A DNA stretch of 64,000 bases, from NCBI RefSeq assembly GCF_043944905.1, contig NZ_JBIMSN010000094.1:1-64000 (forward strand), read 5' to 3'. Positions 42,664-52,433 of the stretch are shown one piece after another (position 1 is the stretch's first letter; each line of letters begins with the position of its first letter). This DNA is from Antrihabitans spumae (GTDB lineage: Bacteria > Actinomycetota > Actinomycetes > Mycobacteriales > Mycobacteriaceae). The notes beneath the pieces are model-generated. The model was not told the DNA's origin, ran no database searches, and worked only from the letters and a program-made list of their open reading frames with translations. The translations under genes were made by a program, and so were the position numbers.

Positions 42664-44055
42664 ATGATCCGTGCCGACTCGATGGGCGCTGCTGACGTCG
42701 CGAACCTGATTCGTGTTCAGTCGCGGCGGATTGCTCGCCGACACTCACAACGAGTCGTCGGGTGGCACCACATCGCACTGGCCGCACTGGATCCGATTTG
42801 TTGGGACGACGGCGTGGCCGCGGTTGTCGAAACACTCGACGTCGATGCCGCCGCATTGCGGGACGAACTCGCAGCCGTCGCTAGCGCCCAAACGCCGTTC
42901 CTCGATGCCGTGCCAGCGCTCGAGCGGGGGACTGCGGGGGATTACCTATGCGCCGCAGCACATTACGACATCGGTGTCCGGAGCGTACTCGTCGCACATG
43001 GCTTCCGCGACGTCGTGGCCAGAGCTGCAATTTCGGCTCAGGTTCTCCGCAGGCAATCGTGTACGCACGCAGCGAGGAAATGCATCGTCGCCGCGTTTCG
43101 GACGGCGCATGCCAATGGTCATTCGGTCGTTGAAGCGCGGCACGTGTGGCACGCCCTGACGTCGCCCGAGTTCGCGGGAACGTCTGCGCACCTCGTTCTC
43201 GACATACTCAACCTCGACGTCGCGCAACTGCATCGAGTGCTCGACGAATGGATTAGGGCGGACCGTGGACACGCGGGTGTAACCACTTGGGACTCGGCCC
43301 TTCGCAGGGAGTTCGACGCCGCACTGGGCCGGACCCTGACAGAAGGCCATCCGATCGACACGGCCCGTTTGCTTCAGGCGTCGACCCCGACCGACACTGC
43401 AAAGGGTGGCCTCGGCCGCCTGCTATTCAACCTCGCGGCGAGCCCCAGCCTTATCGAGAGCGCGAACCGCACGGTGCGCAGAGGCGCAGTCGCGCCGTTC
43501 GATCGGTCGGTGCCGACGGAACGCCTCGGGTCGCGCGCCGCGTTCGAGATTCCGGTTCCCGTTGTGTCGGAGGTAACTTGGCTGATCCCACCGTCGATCG
43601 GACAGCTGTCGAGGGCGCTTATCTTTCGGTCTGACGGCACCCCGCTCGTAGAAGGATATGCGGCCCGTTTGATTCAGGGGCTGTGGCTGTGGATGGTGGC
43701 GGTTGGCATCAGTTCCGTCTATTTTCTGCACGAGGCCCTGTGGAACAACTGGTGGCCGGTGCTGTCTTTTGTGTCAGTGGTCTACCGACCTTCCTGGGTC
43801 GGGTTTCGGGTGTGGTTGCCGTTGACTCTCGTCGCGTGCATGGTTGCGCCCTGGCCACTGTCAGTCGTGTGTGTGCTCAACGGGATTGTGGTGTGTGCGT
43901 CCTTCTGGTTCGAGCTGCAGATACGACGCAACGATTCGGGAAATCCCAACGTCCGGATCGGGCACGTGGTTGAAGACGCGCAAAGTCTTATGCGCATGCT
44001 GGTTGGGAAGCGGATCCTCGCGAGCGGCAGGGGCAGAAGGCTGTTCGATGGCTGA
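42664..44055 (+). CDS. Clp_N-like repeat protein with membrane segments, 463 aa
   Basis: The N-terminal 75 residues (IARRHSQRVVGWHHIALAAL, DDGVAAVVETLDVDAAAL) and about 135-205 (CIVAAFRTAHANGHSVVEARHVW, AHLVLDILNLDVAQL) look like the paired helical repeats of ClpA/ClpC N-terminal domains, which bind substrates or adaptors. The AAA+ modules are absent. Residues about 345-425 contain two or three hydrophobic spans (LWLWMVAVGISSVYFL; WLPLTLVACMVAPWPLSVV), so it is membrane-anchored. Its last 8 bases overlap the CHAT gene. It probably recognises a signal or substrate and passes it to the protease. A collapsed copy of the same pair is at 26481-26786. Confidence 0.75.
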   Translation: MIRADSMGAADVANLIRVQSRRIARRHSQRVVGWHHIALAALDPICWDDGVAAVVETLDVDAAALRDELAAVASAQTPFLDAVPALERGTAGDYLCAAAHYDIGVRSVLVAHGFRDVVARAAISAQVLRRQSCTHAARKCIVAAFRTAHANGHSVVEARHVWHALTSPEFAGTSAHLVLDILNLDVAQLHRVLDEWIRADRGHAGVTTWDSALRREFDAALGRTLTEGHPIDTARLLQASTPTDTAKGGLGRLLFNLAASPSLIESANRTVRRGAVAPFDRSVPTERLGSRAAFEIPVPVVSEVTWLIPPSIGQLSRALIFRSDGTPLVEGYAARLIQGLWLWMVAVGISSVYFLHEALWNNWWPVLSFVSVVYRPSWVGFRVWLPLTLVACMVAPWPLSVVCVLNGIVVCASFWFELQIRRNDSGNPNVRIGHVVEDAQSLMRMLVGKRILASGRGRRLFDG

Positions 44056-47000
44056 ACCTGATCGTAACGACGCAGTGGCCAACTGGTTGGCGCAGCGCAA
44101 TCTCATTCCCTTCGAGGACCGATACCGGCTGCGTGATCTAGTGATCGCCGCGATAACTGAACCAACGCAGGTCGGCGCGGTCCTTGTTGGAATCATTCGG
44201 GACCGCCAGGTCGTGCGCGAGAATCGAACGGTCCGTCCGTCGGCGCGTCACCCCGGACGTATCGGCGAGCACATGCCTGACGTCTTTGCGATAAACGCAG
44301 CAATTAACTTTACGGCGGTACGGCATCGCTCGATGGTCGTGGCTGCGTCCATCGCCGTTGGCTGGGCACTTGGTTGGCCGATGATGCAAGTAGTGCTAAT
44401 CGGTGCCGCGACGTTCTGCTTCGGCTTGTCGAAAAATGGTCTGGCAAACGCGATCGCAGTGCTGTTTGGGGTCGCCGCGATTGCTGTGCATTGGCACGAC
44501 TGGCTCGCGGTCATTGGGCTACTTTTCGTTGCCTACGGAGCGCTGCTTATCCAGGCCAGTCCAGTGCGTACGGGCCTGTTTGTCCCGACACCATACGCGG
44601 CCGCCGTAATGCCGAGTCTTGCCCGACTCGCGCATCCGCGCCGCTGGTCGGTGGTATCGATTGCAGTCGAGTCCGCTTTCGCCCAAGATCCCCATGTCGC
44701 GCTCCGGTTCATTGAACTGGCCGAGAAGCCGCAGGCGGCTGAGCTTTCGGCTGTTTTGGCGGCAAAGGCAGTGGCCCTTGCAAGGGTCCGTCAAGTCACC
44801 CAAGCACTGGTGGTCCTGCAAATGGCGCGTGAGGGTGGGCTCGGATCGAGCCGAATCAAAGCCATCGTCCACTTAGCGGCGGGTGAGGTGCTCCTGGCGG
44901 CCGGCCGGTCTGACGAGTCGATGTCTGAGTTTCACCTCGCGGCTACCGCGGCACGAGGCCGGGCAGGACGACCGGTCGTAACGCATGCCCGTCGGCGGAT
45001 GGTCAACGTCCTCGTCGATCGCGGCGAGTGGGCGCAGGCTCGTGATCAGTTGCTCATTCTTCGAGCGGACGCGCTGGGTAGGCGGCGCGAGGGGTATGAC
45101 CTGAATTGGACCGAACTGGTCCTCATCCGCATGATGCTGCAGGTCGGGAACATGGAGGGAATACGACGCAGTGCGCTGTTCTCGCTCAAGGCTGATAACC
45201 GACAAACGGCACTTGGCTGGACCCCGGACGACCACATCGCGGCGCATCTCCTCTTGGCCGCTTGTGCGATCGAAGACGACCGTCCTGAGGACGCCGATCG
45301 GGAGGTCCGGCAGGCGATGGCGCGATTGGCGGATCACCCGAATGTAGCTATGACGACTCATGCCTACTACGTATGGACTCTTGCAGGGTTGGGCCAGGAC
45401 GTTTCGGTCGACGAGTTGCTTTCACGAATTTTCGGTGCCGTTCGCGAAGGTGAGAGGCTGCGATTCCGTCTGCCGGCCAGTGTCTGGCGGAATGATTGGG
45501 CCGGGTCGATGGAACACGTCTACGGTCTGGCCCTAGAGGTCGCGGCCGAAGCAGACGACCCCTTGGCAGTCGTCGAGGTCATCGAGGTCGTTCGCGCGCA
45601 ACCGGTTCCGGCTCGGCGCGACGAACGGGACGGCAATGGCTCGGCGGCTCGGCGGCTGCTGGAAGCTGCGCTGAGTGTTCGGTCCAAGGACGTGTACGCA
45701 GCAGTGGAAAACGAGAGTGACTCGCATACGGCGATCGCTTTTCGTGCCGCGCTGGGCGCCGATCTGCTCGAACCGCCGCCTGCGCTGCGGATCGGTGGCT
45801 CTTCTTGGGCAGGTCCGCCCGAGTTTCCGGCCATCGATATCGAAACCTGTTTGGCCTCGTTCGCCTTCGAAGCCGTCTGGTATTTGGGCGGAGCGGTACT
45901 CGACGGAATCTTGTGGGTGTCCGTGCGAGAGCCATCCGGCGGGTGGAGTTTCGTCCGTCGAGACTTGTCGGGCGCCGACGGCGCCGCTCTCGCAGCATTG
46001 CTCGATGTGCTGCCCGACGTTGCTACGATGTCGACCGCCGAAGGTGCGTACCGGGATCGAGTGCTGCGCAAGGTGACGACAAGCCCGTTGTGGCGGCCGC
46101 ACTCTCGACGACCGCGCAGTGTGGAGATTCGGTTGTTGCAGCCGATCGCCGATCTGTTGTTGCCACCGCGGCTACAGCGTGCGCTCGCCAGTGCGGGTAG
46201 TCGCCGAGTTGTAATCGTCACGGGTTTCGTGGGCGTGCTGACCGCGATTCCGCTTGCAGGGCTTCCTGTTCCAGGTGCGTGGTCTAACGCGGGTGACGAG
46301 CTGCGCATAATCGAGGCAGCTGATCTCATCCATCCACCGCCCTGGGCGGAAGTCCATGCGAATATCCGGCTGAGTGCCAAGTATGTTGACCGCGCGGAAG
46401 GTCTGGTTGCGCCGTTACGCCTCGCGGTCGTCACTCCTGATCCCGCCGCTGACGCCTTGCTAGACGCGGTCGCCCCGCCAGGAGCCGAAAGAGTGCTGTT
46501 CGGGCGCGTCGAACGGCGCGAGTTGGCGGCGGCCTTGCATGCGATCGACCGGGTCGCTCTATCGACCGTGCTGTTCACGTGTCACGGCGTGGGCGGTTCG
46601 GCAGGTCAGCCGGCGACCGGGGGGCTCCGGTTCGCGGACGGCGTATTGGAGGTGCGTGACTTGCTCACGTTCAGCGGTTCCGAACCGCGGTATCCGATGC
46701 CGGATCGCGTGATTGTGTCGGCGTGCGAAAGCCTTGGCGCCGATGCCGGTGCAGTCCGTCCCGACCCTGCGACTGACCGCGAGCCACAGTTCGACATCCG
46801 CGCGAGTCCTGAGTGGATCGGGTTCCCGATCGGATGCCTCGCAGCAGGCGCGCGGCACGTCATCGCGACGCGATACTGCTTGTCTTCGGAAGCGGAGACG
46901 AACGTTATCGACCACATGCTTGTCGACCGCTGCACAACGTCGTTCCGGCCTTGGACCGTAGTAGGCGACATGCAACGAGAGCGCCTCGGTGCGGCGCGTG

Positions 47001-47083
47001 GCGGTGAGAAGGTCAAACCCCTCATCTGGCAAAGCTTTAGCTACTACGGCTTCGGCGCGGGAATCCTACGTGAGACTACCTAG
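44048..47083 (+). CDS. Membrane-anchored TPR-CHAT protease, 1011 aa
   Basis: Near the N-terminus, residues about 95-175 hold several membrane spans (SMVVAASIAVGWALGWPMM, WLAVIGLLFVAYGALLI). Residues about 200-540 are helical repeats of TPR type. Residues 650-1011 are a CHAT protease domain with the catalytic His846 in LFTCHGVGGS and Cys893 in VIVSACESLGADAG, followed by IGCLAAGARHVIATRYCL. The C-terminus GEKVKPLIWQSFSYYGFGAG matches the tail preserved in the remnant at 26760. It is a caspase-like effector or processing protease expected to act at the membrane with the overlapping Clp_N-like protein. The ATG at 44048 overlaps that gene by 8 bases. Confidence 0.85.
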   Translation: MAEPDRNDAVANWLAQRNLIPFEDRYRLRDLVIAAITEPTQVGAVLVGIIRDRQVVRENRTVRPSARHPGRIGEHMPDVFAINAAINFTAVRHRSMVVAASIAVGWALGWPMMQVVLIGAATFCFGLSKNGLANAIAVLFGVAAIAVHWHDWLAVIGLLFVAYGALLIQASPVRTGLFVPTPYAAAVMPSLARLAHPRRWSVVSIAVESAFAQDPHVALRFIELAEKPQAAELSAVLAAKAVALARVRQVTQALVVLQMAREGGLGSSRIKAIVHLAAGEVLLAAGRSDESMSEFHLAATAARGRAGRPVVTHARRRMVNVLVDRGEWAQARDQLLILRADALGRRREGYDLNWTELVLIRMMLQVGNMEGIRRSALFSLKADNRQTALGWTPDDHIAAHLLLAACAIEDDRPEDADREVRQAMARLADHPNVAMTTHAYYVWTLAGLGQDVSVDELLSRIFGAVREGERLRFRLPASVWRNDWAGSMEHVYGLALEVAAEADDPLAVVEVIEVVRAQPVPARRDERDGNGSAARRLLEAALSVRSKDVYAAVENESDSHTAIAFRAALGADLLEPPPALRIGGSSWAGPPEFPAIDIETCLASFAFEAVWYLGGAVLDGILWVSVREPSGGWSFVRRDLSGADGAALAALLDVLPDVATMSTAEGAYRDRVLRKVTTSPLWRPHSRRPRSVEIRLLQPIADLLLPPRLQRALASAGSRRVVIVTGFVGVLTAIPLAGLPVPGAWSNAGDELRIIEAADLIHPPPWAEVHANIRLSAKYVDRAEGLVAPLRLAVVTPDPAADALLDAVAPPGAERVLFGRVERRELAAALHAIDRVALSTVLFTCHGVGGSAGQPATGGLRFADGVLEVRDLLTFSGSEPRYPMPDRVIVSACESLGADAGAVRPDPATDREPQFDIRASPEWIGFPIGCLAAGARHVIATRYCLSSEAETNVIDHMLVDRCTTSFRPWTVVGDMQRERLGAARGGEKVKPLIWQSFSYYGFGAGILRETT

Positions 47084-47116
47084 CTTGTTATTCAAGCGCA
47101 GAGGGCACCGTGTGCG

Positions 47117-47637
47117 GCCAGCTCGCCGCACTCGAACTGCGCGCCACCGTCGACACGCCCGCGTCGAGGACCGCATCCGCGAGGCCACGGCGACCGGGCA
47201 ACGCATCCAACCCCGCCACACCTTCGACGCCAACCAGGCATGGATTGAAATAGTCATGGCGGCAACAGATCTTGTTGCCTGGACCAAACTCATCGGCCTC
47301 GCCGACCAGCCCGCCATTGCCAAATGCGAGATCGGGACCTTCCGCTACCGCGTCCTGCACGTCTCCGCCCGCGTCACCCGCAGCGCACCCCAACCTCCGC
47401 ATCTACGTCACCTGGCGCTGGGCCACCGATATCCCAAGCGTGGCAACGACTCCGGGCCGCATTCCCCTGACAGTTCGGCCATCGACCACCGATGCGAAGG
47501 CCCAACGGCCCTGGAAACCCGCCACCGAGCGACACCGGGCAGTCCGCCTCGCGCAACCACCGAAACCGCCTCCGAACAGTTCCAAAATGATCAAGACCAA
47601 ACCAGACCGATCGGCGCGCAAAATCGAGGCTAAGTGA
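47117..47637 (+). mobile_element. IS1380-family transposase remnant
   Basis: In one plus frame RHARVEDRIREATATGQRI, FDANQAWIEIVMAATDLVAW, TKLIGLADQPAIAKCEIGTF and RYRVLHVSARVTR form the C-terminal third of IS1380-type DDE transposases. The next part, NLRIYVTWRWATDIPSV, continues in another frame. The N-terminal two thirds are missing and no terminal inverted repeats are evident, so this is a dead fragment. It sits directly after the CHAT operon and marks a past insertion or recombination point. Confidence 0.8.
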
Positions 47638-47782
47638 GGTTAATTGCTTACGGGCGCGAAGGGCCTACCCACGTCGTTCAAACGGACTACAGCGACAATG
47701 CCCACCTGGATGACAGGATTGACGCGCCCGGATGGCCGGTGGGCTGTGCAATTGCGTGGTGATGCTGAGGTAATCGCAGAAG

Positions 47783-48472
47783 ATGCTCAAACTAATTGAC
47801 GCGCAGCGTAAGCCGGGGTTTGCAGACGGTCTCGTAGCGGTGTTCGCGATCTTGGCGATGTCGAGCCTGTTTGGTGAGACTGGCGCGAACGTAGCTGCAA
47901 CTGCGGGCTTGCTCGGCATTGTCGCGGCGTTCAGTAAATTGACAAGCGGTGTAGCAACGGCCTTGATCTACGGCATGCTCGGCGCATTTGGCGCGCTCGC
48001 GGCGCTCGGCCACTACTTCTCGGACGACATGTGCGGCCTCGAGGGCCTGTCCGGTGTCGGCGGGGTCGTAGCACGTGTCGCCACATTGCTTGCATTCGTC
48101 GCAATCCCGATAGCGGCCACGATTACTGTGATTCGATCCGGAAACTTCTTAGCCATCCTCGGCATGTTCGGACTGATCGAAGCCGTCACGTTTGCCGCTT
48201 CCCCGTTCGGAGTCAACGTATTCAGTGAGCGTGGCATCGGCCCGTTGGTCGGAGTCTTGTTTGTCATCGTGATGTCCGTTGCCTGCGCCCTTCAGGTTGA
48301 CTTGGCTATCACTTTCTCCGCGGTAGCGATCGGGGTCCTCAGTGTCGCGTTCGATTCCGCTGGCCTGAACTGTTCATCGAGTGGTGCCGACTACCGTGGT
48401 GTTACAGGTGTCGTCACCTACTCTGTGGTCTACGGGCTAGTACTTGCCACGTTGAGCCGGAGGCGCAGGTGA
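47783..48472 (+). CDS. Hypothetical integral membrane protein, 229 aa
   Basis: About six hydrophobic spans cover most of the protein, for example LVAVFAILAMSSLF, VAATAGLLGIVAAF, ATLLAFVAIPIAATITVI, IGPLVGVLFVIVMSVACAL and ITFSAVAIGVLSVAF. The C-terminus is basic (LSRRRR) and so probably cytoplasmic. No transporter motif is recognised. It lies between the IS1380 remnant and the TerD gene, all in the same direction. A membrane anchor or pore for the downstream conflict operon is possible but unproven. Confidence 0.6.
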   Translation: MLKLIDAQRKPGFADGLVAVFAILAMSSLFGETGANVAATAGLLGIVAAFSKLTSGVATALIYGMLGAFGALAALGHYFSDDMCGLEGLSGVGGVVARVATLLAFVAIPIAATITVIRSGNFLAILGMFGLIEAVTFAASPFGVNVFSERGIGPLVGVLFVIVMSVACALQVDLAITFSAVAIGVLSVAFDSAGLNCSSSGADYRGVTGVVTYSVVYGLVLATLSRRRR

Positions 48473-48544
48473 TGACTGGTTCGTATGTAAACCCGTGTCC
48501 ACGTGCCGATTCGAGCCCCAACCCATTGAATGAATCGAGGCATC

Positions 48545-49897
48545 GTGGCATTGTTCGGCAGAACAAATGGTCGAAATGATTCAGGCGCAGTTGCTGGGGG
48601 CATGGTTCCGATGGAGCCGCAGAGCGACCCGCTCGCGAACCTATTCGTAGAACTGGTCGAGGTGTCCGGAATTGCGCCGATGTTGTGCGGGCGAATCGAA
48701 CCCGGCCCGCTCTATGAGCTGATGGTTGATGTGGCGCCATTCCTGAGGGAGTCGTCGGTTCGTCCAAGCGATCATCTTGCGCAGGCGTCGACGCCGACTT
48801 TCGACGTCGCCTGGTCGGTATTCACCAACGGCGACATCAGTTCGGTCGTCTGCGTGCTCACTCGACACGAGGGCAACTATGCCGCCGAGATTCTGAGTAT
48901 GTTGATCAAACCGTTGCAAGAGGCAGCGCAGCTCAAGGGTCTGCACACTTCCGTGGGGAGTAGAGGCAAGGCCGACATGGAATTCGTGACTGCGATGCGC
49001 GGTGCACGGGCAGTCTTCATCGACGAATTACGGGGCAAAACGTCACGACCAGGTGTTGTCCCAGAACCGGCCCGGCCAGATGTTATCCCAGAACAGGTCC
49101 CACAAGTCCCCGTCAGTTCTGTTGTGCCGCTGCCACACTCGTCGGCAATGACACTCAGTCCCCCTGCCGCTCCGCAGACGCCTCGGATAGTGAATCCCCC
49201 TGCTCCACCGCCGCCACCGCCGGTTGTCGCCCGACCTCCCGTACCTGATCTGCCTGGATTCGCGGTGATGGAGCGCCCAGCAGCCAGTACGCCGGCGCCC
49301 GTCAGGCCGAAGGTAGAACCTGGGCGTCAGTTGGCCAAGGGGGAGAACATGGTTGTCGGGACAGCTGACCATTGCCCCGAAACCGTGCTCGTGGAGCTGG
49401 GATGGAGTGTGCGCGACCAGGTCGGCAGCGCGATCGACATCGATTCCTCCGCAATCGTTGTCGGTGACAATGGCAGAGTGTTGTCCGACGACCACTTCGT
49501 ATTCTTCAACAACACAACTAACCCAGATGGGAGCGTCGAGCTGACTGGCGGTACTCAGTCCGTCGGCGCGAGCACATACATGTCGACTATCCGGGTCCGA
49601 CTGACTCGGATGTCCGAGGACGCGGTGAAAGTGGTATTTGCGGTCGCGATCTACAAGGGCAACGCCGGTGGCTTCTCCTTCGCTGATATCCGTGACGCCT
49701 ACATCGGGCTTCGTGACGAGCGTGGGACCGCCGAGATGGCCAGATTCTCGATGGAACGCCCGGGAAACACTGAAAGCGCGATGATCTTCGGCGAGGTATA
49801 CCGGCACAGAGGGCAGTGGAAGTTCCGCGCTGTTGGCCAGGGGTACGCACGCGGTCTGGCCGGTATCGCGACCGATTACGGCGTGAACGTCGAGTAA
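48545..49897 (+). CDS. TerD-domain protein with proline-rich linker, 450 aa
   Basis: The C-terminal 190 residues are a TerD domain: SAIDIDSSAIVVG, HFVFFNNTTNPDG, RVRLTRMSEDAV and the end WKFRAVGQGYARGLAGIATDYGVNV, close to the TerD protein at 16418. The middle (about residues 160-245) is a proline-rich linker (PPAPPPPPPVVARPPVP). The N-terminal 140 residues form a separate domain (PLYELMVDVAPFLRESS, AWSVFTNGDISSVVCVLTRH). I chose GTG 48545, giving MALFGRTNG, because it has GAGG 4 bases upstream and parallels the MGIFGRGGG start of the paralogue; ATG 48530 is also in frame. It directly precedes the Hsp70/GTPase operon. Confidence 0.8.
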   Translation: MALFGRTNGRNDSGAVAGGMVPMEPQSDPLANLFVELVEVSGIAPMLCGRIEPGPLYELMVDVAPFLRESSVRPSDHLAQASTPTFDVAWSVFTNGDISSVVCVLTRHEGNYAAEILSMLIKPLQEAAQLKGLHTSVGSRGKADMEFVTAMRGARAVFIDELRGKTSRPGVVPEPARPDVIPEQVPQVPVSSVVPLPHSSAMTLSPPAAPQTPRIVNPPAPPPPPPVVARPPVPDLPGFAVMERPAASTPAPVRPKVEPGRQLAKGENMVVGTADHCPETVLVELGWSVRDQVGSAIDIDSSAIVVGDNGRVLSDDHFVFFNNTTNPDGSVELTGGTQSVGASTYMSTIRVRLTRMSEDAVKVVFAVAIYKGNAGGFSFADIRDAYIGLRDERGTAEMARFSMERPGNTESAMIFGEVYRHRGQWKFRAVGQGYARGLAGIATDYGVNVE

Positions 49898-49905
49898 GTA
49901 TCGAC

Positions 49906-49921
49906 GCTACTCATCAGTAGC
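49906..49921 (+). terminator. Weak hairpin after the TerD gene
   Basis: GCTACT and AGTAGC pair perfectly around CATC, 8 bases after the stop codon. The stem is only 6 bp and no U-tract follows, so partial read-through into the grpE-like operon is likely. Confidence 0.3.
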
Positions 49922-50017
49922 CGGCAAGCCCATTCTGCAATTGTCAAACCTGCGATGTCATGCGTTCGACGGATATCAGCCGGTCAGCTTTCCTGTTTAG
50001 ATTCGTTGGCGCAGGAC

Positions 50018-50035
50018 GCCAGATATCAATCTGGC
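50018..50035 (+). promoter_or_regulatory. Small hairpin in the leader of the Hsp70 operon
   Basis: GCCAGAT and ATCTGGC pair around ATCA, 55 bases before the ATG of the GrpE-like gene. I see neither a CIRCE element nor an HspR (HAIR) site in 49898-50089, so the operon does not look like heat-shock regulon members. Confidence 0.35.
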
Positions 50036-50089
50036 CTTCACGTTTCGCGCTCTGAGGTCAACGTTTCTTGGAGGAGGCGGGCATCACTG

Positions 50090-50815
50090 ATGTCAGCGGA
50101 TGATCAATATACTTACGCCGACGAGCCTGCGAGGCCGCTCGATGTGGCCGCCGGTGAACCAGTCGGGACCGACGTGTCGGACGAGGTTGCCGGCGACGCG
50201 CCCGACGGTGGTGCAGGTACGACGGACGCTGTGCAAACTGCCGCCGAGCCTGCTGTTCAATCCCGCGAGCTCGCCGACATGGTGCGGGCACTGGAGCGCT
50301 TCCATGGCAGGGCGGAACAGTACGAGTCGATCATTCGGAGGATGCAGGCTCGCATCGAAGAGCTGCAGGCAGATCAAATTCGTGAGTTGCTGAAGCCAGT
50401 CATTCTCAAGCTTGCGTCTTTGCACACCGAGGCACGCGGTTCAGAAGCGCGGGCAGCGGCACGCAGCGACGACCTTGGGCAGAAGGACTTCGACTTCTTC
50501 GTGTCCGAGATCGAAGAGACCCTAGGTCTGCTCGATATCGAATCGATCGGCGTTTCGGTGCTCGACGATTTCGATGCGGGAAAGCACGCCGCGCGGCGGC
50601 GAGTCGAGACAGATGACGCGAGCCTCGATCGGCGGGTCGAACGTGTACTGCGGCAGGGATTTACCTACGTCGGCGCGGAGCGCGTATTCATGCCGGCGAT
50701 GGTGACTGTGTACAGGTACCAGGGCGCCGACGCGGTCGACTCCGCGAACCGCGTGTCGGTTGCTGCGGCGAATGTTTCCGCACCCGCCAACCACCAGAAT
50801 GAAGGAGAGAACTGA
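50090..50815 (+). CDS. GrpE-like nucleotide exchange factor
   Basis: This 241-aa protein begins with an acidic, disordered 60 residues. A long coiled coil follows (about 65-110: LADMVRALERFHGRAEQYES, RRMQARIEELQADQIRE), then LLKPVILKLASLHTEA and a C-terminal compact part with FVSEIEETLGLLDIESIGV and RVERVLRQGFTYVGAERV, as in the beta-domain of GrpE. GrpE proteins release ADP from Hsp70. Sequence is far from housekeeping GrpE, and the next gene, 1 base later, is an Hsp70, its likely partner. GGAGGAGG lies about 10 bases before the ATG. Confidence 0.75.
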   Translation: MSADDQYTYADEPARPLDVAAGEPVGTDVSDEVAGDAPDGGAGTTDAVQTAAEPAVQSRELADMVRALERFHGRAEQYESIIRRMQARIEELQADQIRELLKPVILKLASLHTEARGSEARAAARSDDLGQKDFDFFVSEIEETLGLLDIESIGVSVLDDFDAGKHAARRRVETDDASLDRRVERVLRQGFTYVGAERVFMPAMVTVYRYQGADAVDSANRVSVAAANVSAPANHQNEGEN

Positions 50816-50816
50816 C

Positions 50817-52433
50817 GTGTCCGGTGATGTTTTCGGAATCGATTTGGGGACAACCTATTCGGCGGTCGCCAAGATCAATGATCTGGACCAGGCCGAGATA
50901 ATCAAGAGTCAAAGCGGTGAGGACACCACGCCTTCGGTGGTCTACTTCGATTCCGGTTCGGCGATTGTCGGCGGTGAGGCGAAGTCGTCGCTGGTGACTG
51001 ATTCGGACAACGGGTGCGCGTTGATCAAGCGGCATATGGGGACGGAGTTTCCGCAGTCGTTCGGTGGACAAACTTATACGCCCGAGTCGATTTCGGGGCT
51101 GATCCTCAAAGAGCTGGTTCAGGCGGCCAATCAGGAGGGCGATTCGAAGGTGGCCAAGGCAGTCATCACTGTGCCGGCCTACTTCGGGGTGAAGGAGAAA
51201 GAGGCCACCAAGCAGGCCGGTGAGATGGCAGGTCTGGAGATTGTCGGCATTATCGCCGAGCCGATCGCGGCAGCGTTGTCTCTGGGCGTCCGTGGTGAGA
51301 AGCGCGAGACCATCCTGATTTACGACCTCGGTGGCGGCACGTTCGACACGACGGTGATGATTGCCGAGCCGGGCAACGTCGAAGTGGTTGCGGTAGACGG
51401 CAACCGCGTGCTGGGTGGTGCTGACTGGGATGCAGCTCTCGCTCGCGTCGTAATCGACAAGTTCGTGGCGCAGGCCGGGATCGCCGATGTCGATCCCGCC
51501 GACGATCCGGATTTCATGGTCGAGATCTTGCAGGATGTCGAGTCCAAGAAGAAGCTATTGACCCGTAAACAGGACACGACTTTCCGGTGCCGGTTCGAGA
51601 GTCACGATGAGAAGATCGTCGTTACACGCGACGAGTTTGTATCGGCTACAGCGCATTTGGTGAAACAGACCGTCGAAATCACCCAACGCGTGATCGATAC
51701 TGCCAAGCAGAAGTCGCCGGGACTCGCCATAGACAAGCTGCTGCTGGTCGGTGGATCGTCGCGTATGCCGATGGTGGACGAGGCGCTGCGCGCGGCTGGA
51801 TTCGATCCCATCCCAACCGATTTCGACCTTTCAGTGGCCAAGGGAGCTGCCATCTACGGGCAAGCAATCGTCGACGGCGCGGTTCCGTTTCCTGTCGGTG
51901 AGACGGGCAGCGCGGCCGGTGACCCCCAAGCTGCTGCCCCGACCAACACCGAGGCGAAGTACTTCCTCGGCGGCGCAACAACATTGAATATCAAGAATGC
52001 CCTGTCGCGGGGTATCGGGGTCGAATTCGTTCGTGGGGATTCGTCCGGTGGGTTCGAGGAATACATCGGCTTCTTGGTGCACGCAAACGATCCACTCCCG
52101 GTAGTGGACGCGAAGCTGGAGGCTGGAACTGCATCTGACAACCAGACCGGCGTCCGCGTCAAGCTCTACGAGCAGGGCGGCGAGGTCGAGTCCGAGAGTA
52201 TTTCGGCGAACAGTCTGCTCACTGAAGCAGAGATCACAGGTATGCCGCCTATGCCGCGCGGCTCGACCATTGAGCTGTTGCTTAGCATCTCGAACGAGGG
52301 AATCGCGACCCTACGGGCGCGCGAGCCGATCTCGGGGCGCGAACTTACTCTCGAGGCCAAGATCTCGGTCCTGAAGCCGGAGGAGGTCGAAGCTGGTAAG
52401 GCCCTCGTCGGTGGGCTCATGACTCGGTCATGA
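50817..52433 (+). CDS. DnaK-like Hsp70 chaperone, lid-less (copy 1)
   Basis: This 538-aa protein has a full Hsp70 ATPase domain: FGIDLGTTYSAVA (phosphate 1), AVITVPAYFGV, IYDLGGGTFDTTVM (phosphate 2), LLLVGGSSRMPMV (adenosine). A substrate-binding beta-domain follows from about residue 395 (GIGVEFVRGD, VRVKLYEQGGE). It stops where the helical lid would begin, about 80-100 residues short of housekeeping DnaK. This fits the specialised Hsp70s of conflict operons. The GTG start follows AAGGAGAG and comes 1 base after the GrpE-like stop. Its central region is nearly identical in DNA to the next gene. Confidence 0.85.
   Translation: MSGDVFGIDLGTTYSAVAKINDLDQAEIIKSQSGEDTTPSVVYFDSGSAIVGGEAKSSLVTDSDNGCALIKRHMGTEFPQSFGGQTYTPESISGLILKELVQAANQEGDSKVAKAVITVPAYFGVKEKEATKQAGEMAGLEIVGIIAEPIAAALSLGVRGEKRETILIYDLGGGTFDTTVMIAEPGNVEVVAVDGNRVLGGADWDAALARVVIDKFVAQAGIADVDPADDPDFMVEILQDVESKKKLLTRKQDTTFRCRFESHDEKIVVTRDEFVSATAHLVKQTVEITQRVIDTAKQKSPGLAIDKLLLVGGSSRMPMVDEALRAAGFDPIPTDFDLSVAKGAAIYGQAIVDGAVPFPVGETGSAAGDPQAAAPTNTEAKYFLGGATTLNIKNALSRGIGVEFVRGDSSGGFEEYIGFLVHANDPLPVVDAKLEAGTASDNQTGVRVKLYEQGGEVESESISANSLLTEAEITGMPPMPRGSTIELLLSISNEGIATLRAREPISGRELTLEAKISVLKPEEVEAGKALVGGLMTRS

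Noticed and set aside
45520..46578. 352-aa minus-strand ORF inside the CHAT protease gene
   Set aside because: It is the Ser/Ala/Arg-rich antisense shadow of a verified coding frame.
49898..50089. CIRCE or HspR/HAIR heat-shock operator before the GrpE/Hsp70 operon
   Set aside because: Neither CTTGAGT-N7-ACTCAAG nor TTAGCACTC-type repeats are found there.
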